NCBI GenBank assembly: GCA_045592165.1
Contig: JAZNUG010000136.1
Span: 1 to 20,315, forward strand
From: SFEL01 sp045592165
GTDB lineage: Bacteria; Bacillota; Clostridia; Christensenellales; CAG-138
Length of the DNA: 20,315 bases
Direction: 5' to 3'
Under the pieces are notes generated by a model. It was not told the DNA's origin. It was given only the letters and a program-made list of their open reading frames with translations, and did no database searches. Positions 1-6,020 of the stretch are shown in pieces (within the stretch, counting starts at the first letter, position 1; each line of letters starts with the position of its first letter). Both the position numbers and the translations under genes were made by a program.

Positions 1-105
1 GTGGATGAATTGGAATTTTACCATGAGATCCCTTGCGGTGATTTATTTGAAGGGAATGATTCGCGGGAACGGATTGTGATTTTTTTATTACCTTATAAAA
101 ATTAG
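1..105 (+). CDS. C-terminal end of an unidentified protein (partial)
   Basis: An open frame enters from the left edge and ends at TAG 103-105, giving a 34-residue tail that ends IFLLPYKN. The tail is acidic and then hydrophobic (ELEFYHEIPCGDLFEGND followed by RERIVIFLLPYKN). I do not recognise the family and the fragment is too short to assign a function. The frame could also be chance, but it is open from base 1, and the next clear signal is a plus-strand terminator at 205-237, as expected for the end of a plus-strand transcription unit. About 100 bases between the stop and the terminator hold no convincing gene. Confidence 0.45.
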   Translation: MDELEFYHEIPCGDLFEGNDSRERIVIFLLPYKN

Positions 106-204
106 AAATGAAAGTTAGGGCAGCGCCCATGTGCTGATGAATGACCCAACCAAGGGGCATGGGATTTATAGTGAAAATATGCCGGATGCGGCGGGATAAA
201 AAGT

Positions 205-237
205 ATGACAGGGATTAACCTTCCCTGTCATTTATTT
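205..237 (+). terminator. Rho-independent terminator
   Basis: A perfect hairpin, TGACAGGGA (206-214) with TCCCTGTCA (222-230), extends by one A-T pair (205/231) around a 7-base loop and is followed by TTTATTT. It closes the transcription unit entering from the left edge. Confidence 0.7.
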
Positions 238-245
238 GCAGGATA

Positions 246-254
246 TGCTATAAT
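246..254 (+). promoter_or_regulatory. Extended -10 promoter element
   Basis: TGCTATAAT fits the TGnTATAAT extended -10 consensus. The best -35 position (226-231) falls in the preceding terminator arm and matches poorly, so the extended -10 would have to carry recognition. It lies 32 bases before the ATG at 287. Confidence 0.45.
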
Positions 255-286
255 TCAGTGAGTTATACGGAAGCTGGGAAAGACAA

Positions 287-535
287 ATGAAAAAGAAGTG
301 TTATATCCTGTCGCTGTGCTCTTTCGCATTAGCTCTTGCAATTTATGTATTTACATATTTTCTGTATCATTATATGGGCCCGTAGGGACACTTTGTTTCC
401 GTGTATCGGGAAACGGCCGCAAAGCCCCTGATTACTATGCTTTTCGGAGTTTGGGGTGTAACATTTCATTTTGCCGGAGTGATGAGCCTGCTTATCGGCA
501 AAATCTTCTTCTCAAAAGAACAGAGAAAAGAATAA
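287..535 (+). pseudogene. Small two-helix membrane protein gene interrupted by an in-frame TAG
   Basis: ATG 287 opens MKKKCYILSLCSFALALAIY..., a positively charged start and a hydrophobic segment, and reaches TAG at 383-385 after 32 codons. The same frame continues for 49 sense codons (GHFVSVYRETAAKPLITMLF...) to TAA 533-535, with a second strongly hydrophobic segment and a basic tail (SKEQRKE). Read through, the product would be an 82-residue protein with two membrane segments. The frame does not shift, so one base change (for example from GAG or CAG) explains it. TAG is used as an ordinary stop elsewhere in the window (13008-13010 and 14225-14227), so recoding is unlikely. A promoter lies upstream and a terminator downstream, so the gene unit is otherwise intact. 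I cannot name the family. A sequencing error is the main alternative. Confidence 0.55.
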
Positions 536-553
536 ATGGAACAACTGACAACG

Positions 554-572
554 GGGGCGAAAGCCCCTTTTT
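554..572 (+). terminator. Rho-independent terminator after the interrupted small gene
   Basis: GGGGC (554-558) and GCCCC (563-567) pair around a GAAA tetraloop, followed by TTTTT (568-572). It lies 18 bases past the TAA at 533-535. Confidence 0.75.
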
Positions 573-577
573 GCATA

Positions 578-606
578 CCAAAACCCACACCGAATAAGTG
601 TGGGTT
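578..606 (-). terminator. Terminator of the deaminase gene
   Basis: A perfect 9-bp stem, AACCCACAC (582-590) with GTGTGGGTT (598-606), encloses a 7-base loop. Read on the minus strand it is followed by a short T-rich stretch (GGGTTTTGG). It begins about 20 bases past the deaminase stop and faces the plus-strand terminator at 554-572, so the two convergent units each have their own hairpin. Confidence 0.6.
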
Positions 607-624
607 ATATTGATTTTTATCTTC

Positions 625-1605
625 TTACAGCGGCTGCACCTTCAGCAGCGCCTTTTTTGTTTCTGCATCCGCAAAGGATGCTTCTATGGCGTAGTTGTTC
701 ATCCTTACTATATCTTCATCCTCAAAGCCCATTCTGCGGCAAAGGTCGTATTCCTTTTCCAGGTCGGTATCCAATACCGTAAGGTTGTCGGTATTTACCG
801 TTACCCTTGCACCCTTTTTATACAGAACATACAGGGGATGGGTTTCATCGCAGGAGAGACCGTATTCGTAGGAAAGACTGCTGTCAGGACACATTTCCAG
901 GGTTACCCTGCGGGCGATAACTTCCTCCGTAAGGGCGGGGTCAAGGGCTGCCTGGTATCCGTGGCCAATGCGTGACGTGCCGTATTTAAGCGCTTCGCCG
1001 ACGGTGAATTCGCTGTGGGTTGTGGCGGGGATGCCAAGCTGATCTGCCAGTTCAAATATGTCAGCATATTCCGGCATTCTGTACTCATACCCGGCCATAT
1101 CCACGGCACATACCCCCTTGCCAAGATACTTTGCGGCAAGCCGAATTGTTTCCATGTTTTCAGTGTGGTTTTGTGCAGGATCGCAGTGGTTCATGGTGCA
1201 GAGTATCAGCCCAGCTTTCAGGGCAGTGCAGTTATTCAGCCCTTCATTCAGACCCTGAATGGCGGCAAGAACGGCATCTTCCTGCGTCATTTCTCCATTC
1301 AGATGATACTGCGGGGCAAAGCGAAGCTCCGCATAAATCAATCCTTCGCGATCCAACCGTTCTACCAGTTCACGGGTGACGCGGCTAAGTCCTTCCGGCG
1401 TTTGCATAACCCTCAGAGGCGGATTGAATGTGAGGAAATCCGGATCATACTCCCCTTCGGGGATGGTCATTGAGAGGCGTATATCCTCCACAGACAGTTC
1501 GCATTCCGGCTTAATATTGTACCTGCGGGCAAGCTCATATACTGTTTCCGGCTGCACAGAGCCGTCTATATGCAGATGAAGATCTATCTTATTCAATATT
1601 TTCAT
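625..1605 (-). CDS. add: Adenosine deaminase family metal-dependent hydrolase
   Basis: This 326-residue protein has the adenosine/AMP deaminase TIM-barrel pattern: metal-binding HLH at residues 10-12 (DLHLHIDGS), FAPQYH at 96-101, VDMAGYE near 168-174, RIGHG at 212-216, CPDSSL at 239-244 and NTDN at 271-274. The family hydrolyses adenosine to inosine in cytoplasmic purine salvage. I chose ATG 1605 because GGAGGA lies 6 bases upstream and the sequence then starts like the family; an upstream ATG at 1665 overlaps the promoter. Two motifs differ from classical enzymes. The HAGE motif carrying the proton-donor Glu reads HSEF (197-200), so a Glu is one position early, and the NTDD motif reads NTDN. 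The fold is secure but adenosine specificity is not; a related amidohydrolase substrate is possible. It is monocistronic, with its own promoter and terminator. Confidence 0.85.
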   Translation of the reverse strand: MKILNKIDLHLHIDGSVQPETVYELARRYNIKPECELSVEDIRLSMTIPEGEYDPDFLTFNPPLRVMQTPEGLSRVTRELVERLDREGLIYAELRFAPQYHLNGEMTQEDAVLAAIQGLNEGLNNCTALKAGLILCTMNHCDPAQNHTENMETIRLAAKYLGKGVCAVDMAGYEYRMPEYADIFELADQLGIPATTHSEFTVGEALKYGTSRIGHGYQAALDPALTEEVIARRVTLEMCPDSSLSYEYGLSCDETHPLYVLYKKGARVTVNTDNLTVLDTDLEKEYDLCRRMGFEDEDIVRMNNYAIEASFADAETKKALLKVQPL

Positions 1606-1635
1606 TATCAGTCCTCCGTGGGTGGGTATATATGA

Positions 1636-1665
1636 ATTATACAACATAAGGAAGTTGACTGCCAT
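1636..1665 (-). promoter_or_regulatory. Promoter of the deaminase gene
   Basis: On the minus strand, TATAAT (1641-1636) is preceded at 18 bases by ATGGCA (1665-1660), a 4/6 match to TTGACA. The -10 is 30 bases before the ATG at 1605, leaving room for the leader and GGAGGA site. Confidence 0.5.
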
Positions 1666-1683
1666 GGGTTTGCGAAATGGAAG

Positions 1684-1712
1684 TTATCAGACAGTGCGTT
1701 TTGCTATACAAT
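1684..1712 (+). promoter_or_regulatory. Possible promoter of the CPBP protease gene
   Basis: TTATCA (1684-1689), 17 bases, then TACAAT (1707-1712), back to back with the divergent deaminase promoter. An alternative -10-like AT stretch lies at 1725-1738, so the exact start is uncertain. Confidence 0.35.
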
Positions 1713-1775
1713 CTGAGGTAAGAATGATAAAGTAATATAAGAACTGTCGAATGAATAATTGAAAGGCAAATACCA

Positions 1776-2507
1776 ATGAAAAAATTGTATCAGAAAGACC
1801 CGGTGTGGTTTGCGGTATTGTGGATAATCGTATATGTGGCGGGGTTCAGCACAGCGGACGTGATTTCCGAAAACATAGGCGTGCCAAAGCTGATCACCGT
1901 ACCGGTTGGATTGATTCTTTCCCTTATCATCATGGGATTTATTCGCAGGGAGGGATTGACGGAGCACCTTGGCCTGTGCAGATTCAAGGGCAGTAAGAGG
2001 GATTTTATCTTTTTTATTCCGCTGATTATTATTTCTTCTGTTAATCTGTGGAATGGACTGCAGAAGGGCGGTTATGTGCTTGCGGCGGTGCCCGGTGTAA
2101 TAAGCATGTGCCTTGTGGCATTTCTGGAGGAGGTCATATTCCGCGGATTTCTCTTTAAAGGAATGAGCAGGGACAACCTGAAGGTCGCTGTGGCGGTGTC
2201 TTCTCTCACCTTTGGCTTTGGACATATTATAAATCTGCTGCTGGGTGAGCCGGTATTGGAAACACTTCTTCAGCTGATATACGCATCAGCCGTGGGCTTT
2301 TGCTTTACCGCTGTATTCATTGCAGGCGGCAGCATTATTCCGTGTATTCTCTCCCATGCAACGGTAAATTCCCTCAGTATTTTTGCAGTACAGCCTTCTG
2401 ACAGAGGGCTTGTGATTACAGCGGCAGTGCAGACGGTTGTCAGCATTGCATACGGTGCATGGCTGCTGCACAGGCGCAGCTTATCACAGCAAAAAATACG
2501 GGCCTGA
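1776..2507 (+). CDS. CPBP family intramembrane glutamic endopeptidase
   Basis: This 243-residue polytopic membrane protein carries the three CPBP (Abi/CAAX-protease-like) motifs. They are EEVIFRG at 118-124, with the Glu pair and Arg; FGFGHIIN at 146-153, with His150 and Asn153; and SHATVN at 193-198, with His194 and Asn198. In the family these residues line an intramembrane glutamic protease site. Members process prenylated proteins in eukaryotes; in bacteria they are linked to bacteriocin maturation or immunity and to regulated proteolysis. About six to eight hydrophobic segments are visible. The start is ATG 1776 with a moderate GAAAGG site upstream. The next gene is another membrane protein transcribed the same way, but a separate promoter-like element lies between them. 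No substrate can be inferred. Confidence 0.85.
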   Translation: MKKLYQKDPVWFAVLWIIVYVAGFSTADVISENIGVPKLITVPVGLILSLIIMGFIRREGLTEHLGLCRFKGSKRDFIFFIPLIIISSVNLWNGLQKGGYVLAAVPGVISMCLVAFLEEVIFRGFLFKGMSRDNLKVAVAVSSLTFGFGHIINLLLGEPVLETLLQLIYASAVGFCFTAVFIAGGSIIPCILSHATVNSLSIFAVQPSDRGLVITAAVQTVVSIAYGAWLLHRRSLSQQKIRA

Positions 2508-2509
2508 TA

Positions 2510-2538
2510 TGGCAAAAGTCCGCAGACAGTGATATTAT
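2510..2538 (+). promoter_or_regulatory. Possible promoter of the YczE-like gene
   Basis: TGATATTAT (2530-2538) is an extended -10. TGGCAA at 2510-2515 is a weak -35 at 17-base spacing. An 8-bp inverted repeat, GGCAAAAG (2511-2518) with CTTTTGCC (2555-2562), surrounds the -10. Confidence 0.35.
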
Positions 2539-2595
2539 AAATAAAAAAATACAGCTTTTGCCGTTTCTGTATCAAACGTCATCATAAGGAGATTC

Positions 2596-3279
2596 ATGAA
2601 AAAGACGTTTTATTCAGAGATGGCATATTTTATTGGCATAATATTGCTTGCACTGGGTACGGCAATGATGGAGCAGGCGGATTTTGGCATGTCTATGGTT
2701 GTTGCTCCGGCGTATCTGCTGCACTTGAAGTTGTCAGAAACATTCGCTTTTTTCTCCTTTGGCATGGCGGAGTATGTATTGCAGGGCCTGCTGCTGATAA
2801 TCATGTCCATAGTACTGGGACGGTTTAAAAAAGCATATCTGTTTTCATTTATAACGGCTGTGTTTTATGGCCTTGTGCTGGATGCAATGCTGGGCCTGAT
2901 GGGATACATACCCGGCTACGGGATGGCATTGAGGGTGGTATTTTACATAATGGGCATGATAGTGTGCGCCGTTGGCATAGCAATGTTGTTTCATACTTAT
3001 ATACCCCTTGAAGCATATGAGATGTTTGTCAAAGAGGTATCGGCCAAGCTTGGCATGGATATCAACAGATTCAAAACCGTATATGACTGCACAAGCTGTG
3101 CCGTTGCGGTGATAATGTCATTTGCATTCTTCGGCTTTGGGCATTTTGAGGGGGTGAAGCTTGGAACGGTAATATGTGCGCTGGTAAATGGTTGGATGAT
3201 CGGCCAATGTTCAAAACTGCTTGAGAGTATATATGAGTTTAAAGACCGTGCAAACTTTGGCGATTTTTTTCAAAAATAA
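2596..3279 (+). CDS. YczE/DUF6198-type integral membrane protein
   Basis: This 227-residue polytopic protein has the pattern of the YczE/YitT-like DUF6198 membrane family. It begins with a hydrophobic helix containing GTAMMEQADFGMSMVVAPAY (residues 21-40), a motif typical of clostridial members, followed by about five more hydrophobic segments. The C-terminal part carries a conserved-looking GTVICALVNGWMIG. The ATG is preceded by AAGGAG five bases upstream. The biochemical function of the family is not established; transport is often guessed. It follows the CPBP protease gene by about 90 bases and precedes the Spo0A-like gene. No terminator is visible on either side, so partial cotranscription is possible. 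Confidence 0.7.
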   Translation: MKKTFYSEMAYFIGIILLALGTAMMEQADFGMSMVVAPAYLLHLKLSETFAFFSFGMAEYVLQGLLLIIMSIVLGRFKKAYLFSFITAVFYGLVLDAMLGLMGYIPGYGMALRVVFYIMGMIVCAVGIAMLFHTYIPLEAYEMFVKEVSAKLGMDINRFKTVYDCTSCAVAVIMSFAFFGFGHFEGVKLGTVICALVNGWMIGQCSKLLESIYEFKDRANFGDFFQK

Positions 3280-3299
3280 AAAATGATTTCGTGAATCGG

Positions 3300-3328
3300 T
3301 TGGAAACGGCCGGCAAAAGTGATAAAAT
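3300..3328 (+). promoter_or_regulatory. Promoter of the Spo0A-like gene
   Basis: TTGGAA (3300-3305), 17 bases, then TAAAAT (3323-3328) fits a sigma-A promoter 43 bases before the ATG at 3372. I looked for a Spo0A box (TGNCGAA type) or a clear sigma-H promoter here and did not see one. Confidence 0.45.
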
Positions 3329-3371
3329 ATACAATGAATATTTAACGAAAACGGTAACGGAAGGACTGCCC

Positions 3372-4151
3372 ATGATTAAACACAAGGTTCTTATTGCAAA
3401 GGATCACAGCGCGTTCTGTCATGACCTGGCAGACTATCTGGGCGAGATGTCCATATTCGAAATAATGCCGTTTGCCTATGACGGATATCAAACAATACAG
3501 CGTATTGCCGTTGAAAAGCCTGACATATTGCTGCTGGACGCGGTGCTGCCAAATATGGACGGCATCAGTGTGCTGAAAAAGCTCAATGCAATGGGCTTAT
3601 CAGAGGGGATACGTATAATCGTGATGGCTCCTTTTAATAACGAGGAAATGATAGACAAGCTGACAAGGCTTGGCGCACTGTACGTAATACAGCTGCCGGC
3701 GGTACCTTCCATGGTATTCAGCCGTATTGTGGATTTTGCCATCGACGATAATATTACTCTCAGGGAAGCGGAAGAAAGAAAAGAGGAGAGCCGCACAGAG
3801 CTGAGGGATACGGTAATATCCAATTATCTCAATGCCATAAGAGCGCCCATCAATCTCCTCGGATACAAGCTGGCAAGGGCGGCGGTAACCTACTGCGTGG
3901 ATAACTATGACAGGCAGCCCTACATTACCAAAGAAGTTTATCCCTATGTTGCAGAGCTTTTTAATGCTACGCCAAAGCAGGTTGAGCGCAATATCCGCAC
4001 ATTGATCGAAGCAACATGGCAGAGGGGAAATATGGAAAACATAAATAAGCTTTTCGGTTATTCCGTAAGCCAGCATAAGGGACGGCCAACAAATAAAGAA
4101 TTTATAGCCCTGCTTACAGAGCGCAGCGTCATGCGCATCCGCCAGAGATAA
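3372..4151 (+). CDS. Spo0A-like response regulator with degenerate receiver domain
   Basis: The protein has 259 residues (B. subtilis Spo0A has 267) and aligns end to end. Receiver domain 1-120: the phosphorylatable Asp56 is kept (ILLLDAVLPNMDG 52-64). The acidic pair Asp10-Asp11 is Lys10-Asp11, the switch Thr of LTAFG is Ala86 (VMAPFN), and the conserved Lys of LKPF is lost (QLPA 107-110). A charged linker (131-145) leads to a Spo0A-type DNA-binding domain, 146-259, with TPKQVERNIRTLIEATWQRG at 200-219 and LFGYSVSQHKGRPTNKEFIA. I chose ATG 3372 because it has an upstream GGAAGGA and starts the receiver directly; an upstream GTG at 3291 overlaps the promoter. Spo0A is the master sporulation regulator. 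Whether this is the genome's only Spo0A or a paralogue cannot be told here. The altered pocket suggests reduced or phosphorylation-independent control. Confidence 0.85.
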   Translation: MIKHKVLIAKDHSAFCHDLADYLGEMSIFEIMPFAYDGYQTIQRIAVEKPDILLLDAVLPNMDGISVLKKLNAMGLSEGIRIIVMAPFNNEEMIDKLTRLGALYVIQLPAVPSMVFSRIVDFAIDDNITLREAEERKEESRTELRDTVISNYLNAIRAPINLLGYKLARAAVTYCVDNYDRQPYITKEVYPYVAELFNATPKQVERNIRTLIEATWQRGNMENINKLFGYSVSQHKGRPTNKEFIALLTERSVMRIRQR

Positions 4152-4218
4152 AACAAATGTAATTTATACCCTGTATGTTTCATAGTTTATTAAAAATGGG
4201 ACATGCGGGGTTTTGTTT

Positions 4219-4704
4219 ATGAAAAGAATACATGTACAGTGGTATATAGTATGTTTTGCGGTGGTGATGGGTTTTACCGCTGGAGCGGCAACAAGCCTGG
4301 ATGCAGGATATATAGACAGTTCGATTGCTGCCATGGGTGAAGTACAGGGTGGAATCCTGCTGAGTCTTGCGCTTTTAAGCATGCTGTGGAATACGGCACT
4401 GTACAGCCTCTGCAGAATTTTCACCGATAAAACAGGAAGGATTCTGTCTGTTTTAATGCTGTGGTTCAAGACAATGCTTATGGGATTTTTCTGCAGGGGA
4501 TTATGGGCAAACGTCAGCGGAATAAAGCTGATGCTCATGCTGCTTACGGTGTTGGGCGGCGGCTGCATATGTGCAGGAATGACAATGGAGGGGGAGGACG
4601 CCAAAGCCAGGGGAAGACGGTTGGCGGTTTGGCTTTGCGGTATAACAGTAGAGGGGATAATTATCCCTTCCGCTGCGAGAACATACGCCCTGATATTTAA
4701 CTGA
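4219..4704 (+). CDS. Polytopic membrane protein, possibly a distant SpoIIM relative
   Basis: This 161-residue protein has about four or five hydrophobic segments: roughly residues 9-28, 43-63, 73-93, 100-117 and 135-155. The middle, LWFKTMLMGFFCRGLW, resembles the Gly/Phe-rich core of SpoIIM-family (DUF95) proteins, and an N-terminal helix followed by an Ala/Gly-rich loop also fits. In B. subtilis, SpoIIM acts with SpoIID/SpoIIP in engulfment, and spoIIM lies near the drm(deoB)-dacF region, which matches the deoB and DacF-like genes downstream here. The protein is shorter than typical SpoIIM (about 200 residues) and the similarity is weak, so the identity is an inference. I chose ATG 4219 because GCGGGG lies eight bases upstream; a TTG at 4213 is a less likely start. 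The deoB promoter overlaps its stop. Confidence 0.5.
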   Translation: MKRIHVQWYIVCFAVVMGFTAGAATSLDAGYIDSSIAAMGEVQGGILLSLALLSMLWNTALYSLCRIFTDKTGRILSVLMLWFKTMLMGFFCRGLWANVSGIKLMLMLLTVLGGGCICAGMTMEGEDAKARGRRLAVWLCGITVEGIIIPSAARTYALIFN

Positions 4705-4705
4705 A

Positions 4706-4735
4706 TTGACTGGCCGGGCAGAGAAATGGTAAAAT
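4706..4735 (+). promoter_or_regulatory. Strong sigma-A promoter of deoB
   Basis: TTGACT (4706-4711), an 18-base spacer, then TAAAAT (4730-4735), with TG one base before the -10 (TGGTAAAAT, extended -10). It begins one base past the preceding stop, so deoB can be transcribed independently. The predicted leader is about 40 bases. Confidence 0.7.
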
Positions 4736-4783
4736 CAAACTACATACAATGCAATCAAATCTTACGAAAGGCGTTTTAAAATA

Positions 4784-5956
4784 ATGGCGGATAAAAGAGC
4801 GATAGTTATAGTAATAGACAGCGCCGGTATAGGCGCATTGCCTGATGCAGCAGAGTTCGGCGACGAAGGCGCACATACCTTTGGGAATATATATAAATCC
4901 CGTGGAAAGCTGGATATCCCTAACATGAGAGCGCTGGGCATTGCCGCAATTGAGGATGCCCGTCTGGAGCCTTTTAACGGTGAAATACAGGGATGCTACG
5001 GCCGCGCTGCCGAGATGACCAAGGCAAAGGATACCACCTGTGGCCATTGGGAGATGACGGGAATTATAATGGATGAACCCTTCAGAACATACCCCAACGG
5101 CTTCCCACCCCATATTATGGAGTCATTTGAAGAGGCCGTAGGCAGGGGAACCCTTGGCAACAAGGTAGCGTCCGGCACTGCCATAATTCAGGAGCTGGGT
5201 GACGAGCATGTTGCGACCGGCAAGCCCATAGTATACACCTCTGCGGACAGTGTATTTCAGGTTGCGGCCCATGAGGAAGTTATACCTCTTGAGGAACTTT
5301 ACTCCATGTGTGAAAAGGCTCGTGCCCTGCTTAAGGGAAAGGATCTTGTGGGCCGTGTAATTGCCCGTCCATTCCTTACGGGGGAAAATGAATACGTACG
5401 TACCGAAAACCGCAAGGATTATGCAATTCCCCCGATCGAAGATACCATTCTGGATGGTCTGGTGGCAAAGGGATATGAAACCGTTGCCGTAGGCAAGATT
5501 GAGGATATCTTCTTCAAGCGCGGCATCACCACGGTAAATCACACCAAAAACAATCCGGACGGTATTGAAGCAACAATCGAATACATAAAGGCTGGTACAG
5601 GAGATTTCATTTTCACAAACCTTGTGGATACCGATATGCTGTATGGCCATCGCAACGATGTGGAAGGCTATGCTCTTGCACTGGAAGCCTTTGATGCAAA
5701 GCTGCCTGAAATCACTTCCGCAATGCAGGATGGGGATATACTCATCATCACTGCAGACCATGGCTGTGATCCTGCATATCCCGGTACCGACCACACCCGC
5801 GAATACATTCCCATTCTTGTATGGGGCAAAAATGTGAAGAAGGGCACAGACCTTGGCACAAGGGAAACCTTTGCGGATATTGGCAGCACCGTATTCGAAT
5901 ACATTACAGGCGAGCCCTGGCGCACCGGCAAATCCTTCCTCAATGAAATAATTTAA
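4784..5956 (+). CDS. deoB: Phosphopentomutase
   Basis: This 390-residue cytoplasmic enzyme interconverts ribose-1-phosphate or deoxyribose-1-phosphate with the 5-phosphates, linking nucleoside phosphorolysis to central metabolism. It belongs to the alkaline-phosphatase superfamily and needs Mn2+. Visible signatures are VIVIDSAGIGALPDA (metal Asp12) near the N-terminus, KDTTCGHWEM around the catalytic Thr region, and ITADHGCDPAYPGTDHTRE in the C-terminal metal site. The length is normal for DeoB. The start at ATG 4784 follows GAAAGG at 4766-4771, a rather long 12-base spacing. A purine-nucleoside phosphorylase gene often follows deoB in Firmicutes; here the DacF-like gene follows directly. A 13-bp hairpin after the stop could weaken read-through. 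An adenosine deaminase family gene about 3 kb upstream may supply substrate for the same salvage route, which is an inference. Confidence 0.95.
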   Translation: MADKRAIVIVIDSAGIGALPDAAEFGDEGAHTFGNIYKSRGKLDIPNMRALGIAAIEDARLEPFNGEIQGCYGRAAEMTKAKDTTCGHWEMTGIIMDEPFRTYPNGFPPHIMESFEEAVGRGTLGNKVASGTAIIQELGDEHVATGKPIVYTSADSVFQVAAHEEVIPLEELYSMCEKARALLKGKDLVGRVIARPFLTGENEYVRTENRKDYAIPPIEDTILDGLVAKGYETVAVGKIEDIFFKRGITTVNHTKNNPDGIEATIEYIKAGTGDFIFTNLVDTDMLYGHRNDVEGYALALEAFDAKLPEITSAMQDGDILIITADHGCDPAYPGTDHTREYIPILVWGKNVKKGTDLGTRETFADIGSTVFEYITGEPWRTGKSFLNEII

Positions 5957-5971
5957 TAATAACGCAATAAC

Positions 5972-6015
5972 GGCCTCCTTTGCCTAATAGATATATACAT
6001 AGGGCAAAGGAGGTC
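5972..6015 (+). promoter_or_regulatory. Hairpin that hides the ribosome-binding site of the DacF-like gene
   Basis: The 13-bp stem pairs GGCCTCCTTTGCC (5972-5984) with GGCAAAGGAGGTC (6003-6015), with one G-U pair and an 18-base AT-rich loop. The strong Shine-Dalgarno AAAGGAGG (6006-6013), 7 bases before ATG 6021, lies wholly in the right arm. In a transcript running in from deoB, ribosome access would be blocked unless the stem opens. No T-run follows, so it is a poor intrinsic terminator. Confidence 0.6.
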
Positions 6016-6020
6016 TTATC

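Noticed and set aside
130..193. Short frame reading VLMNDPTKGHGIYSENMPDAAG ending TAA before the first terminator
   Set aside because: Only about 22 residues with no clear ribosome site; could be a remnant of a longer gene but cannot be supported.
383..385. Amber recoding (for example pyrrolysine) at the in-frame TAG
   Set aside because: No recoding signal seen, and TAG terminates the biotin carrier and oadB genes; kept only as a check in the findings.
298..597. 99-residue frame from a GTG overlapping the interrupted small gene
   Set aside because: Its translation is Cys/Arg-rich without membrane or family features; the overlapping frame with two hydrophobic helices is the better reading.
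625..1665. Longer start for the deaminase at ATG 1665
   Set aside because: It would run through the predicted -10 box and the GGAGGA site that serves ATG 1605.
2511..2562. 8-bp inverted repeat around the possible YczE-like promoter as an operator
   Set aside because: Short arms and 36-base spacing are compatible with chance; mentioned only in the promoter entry.
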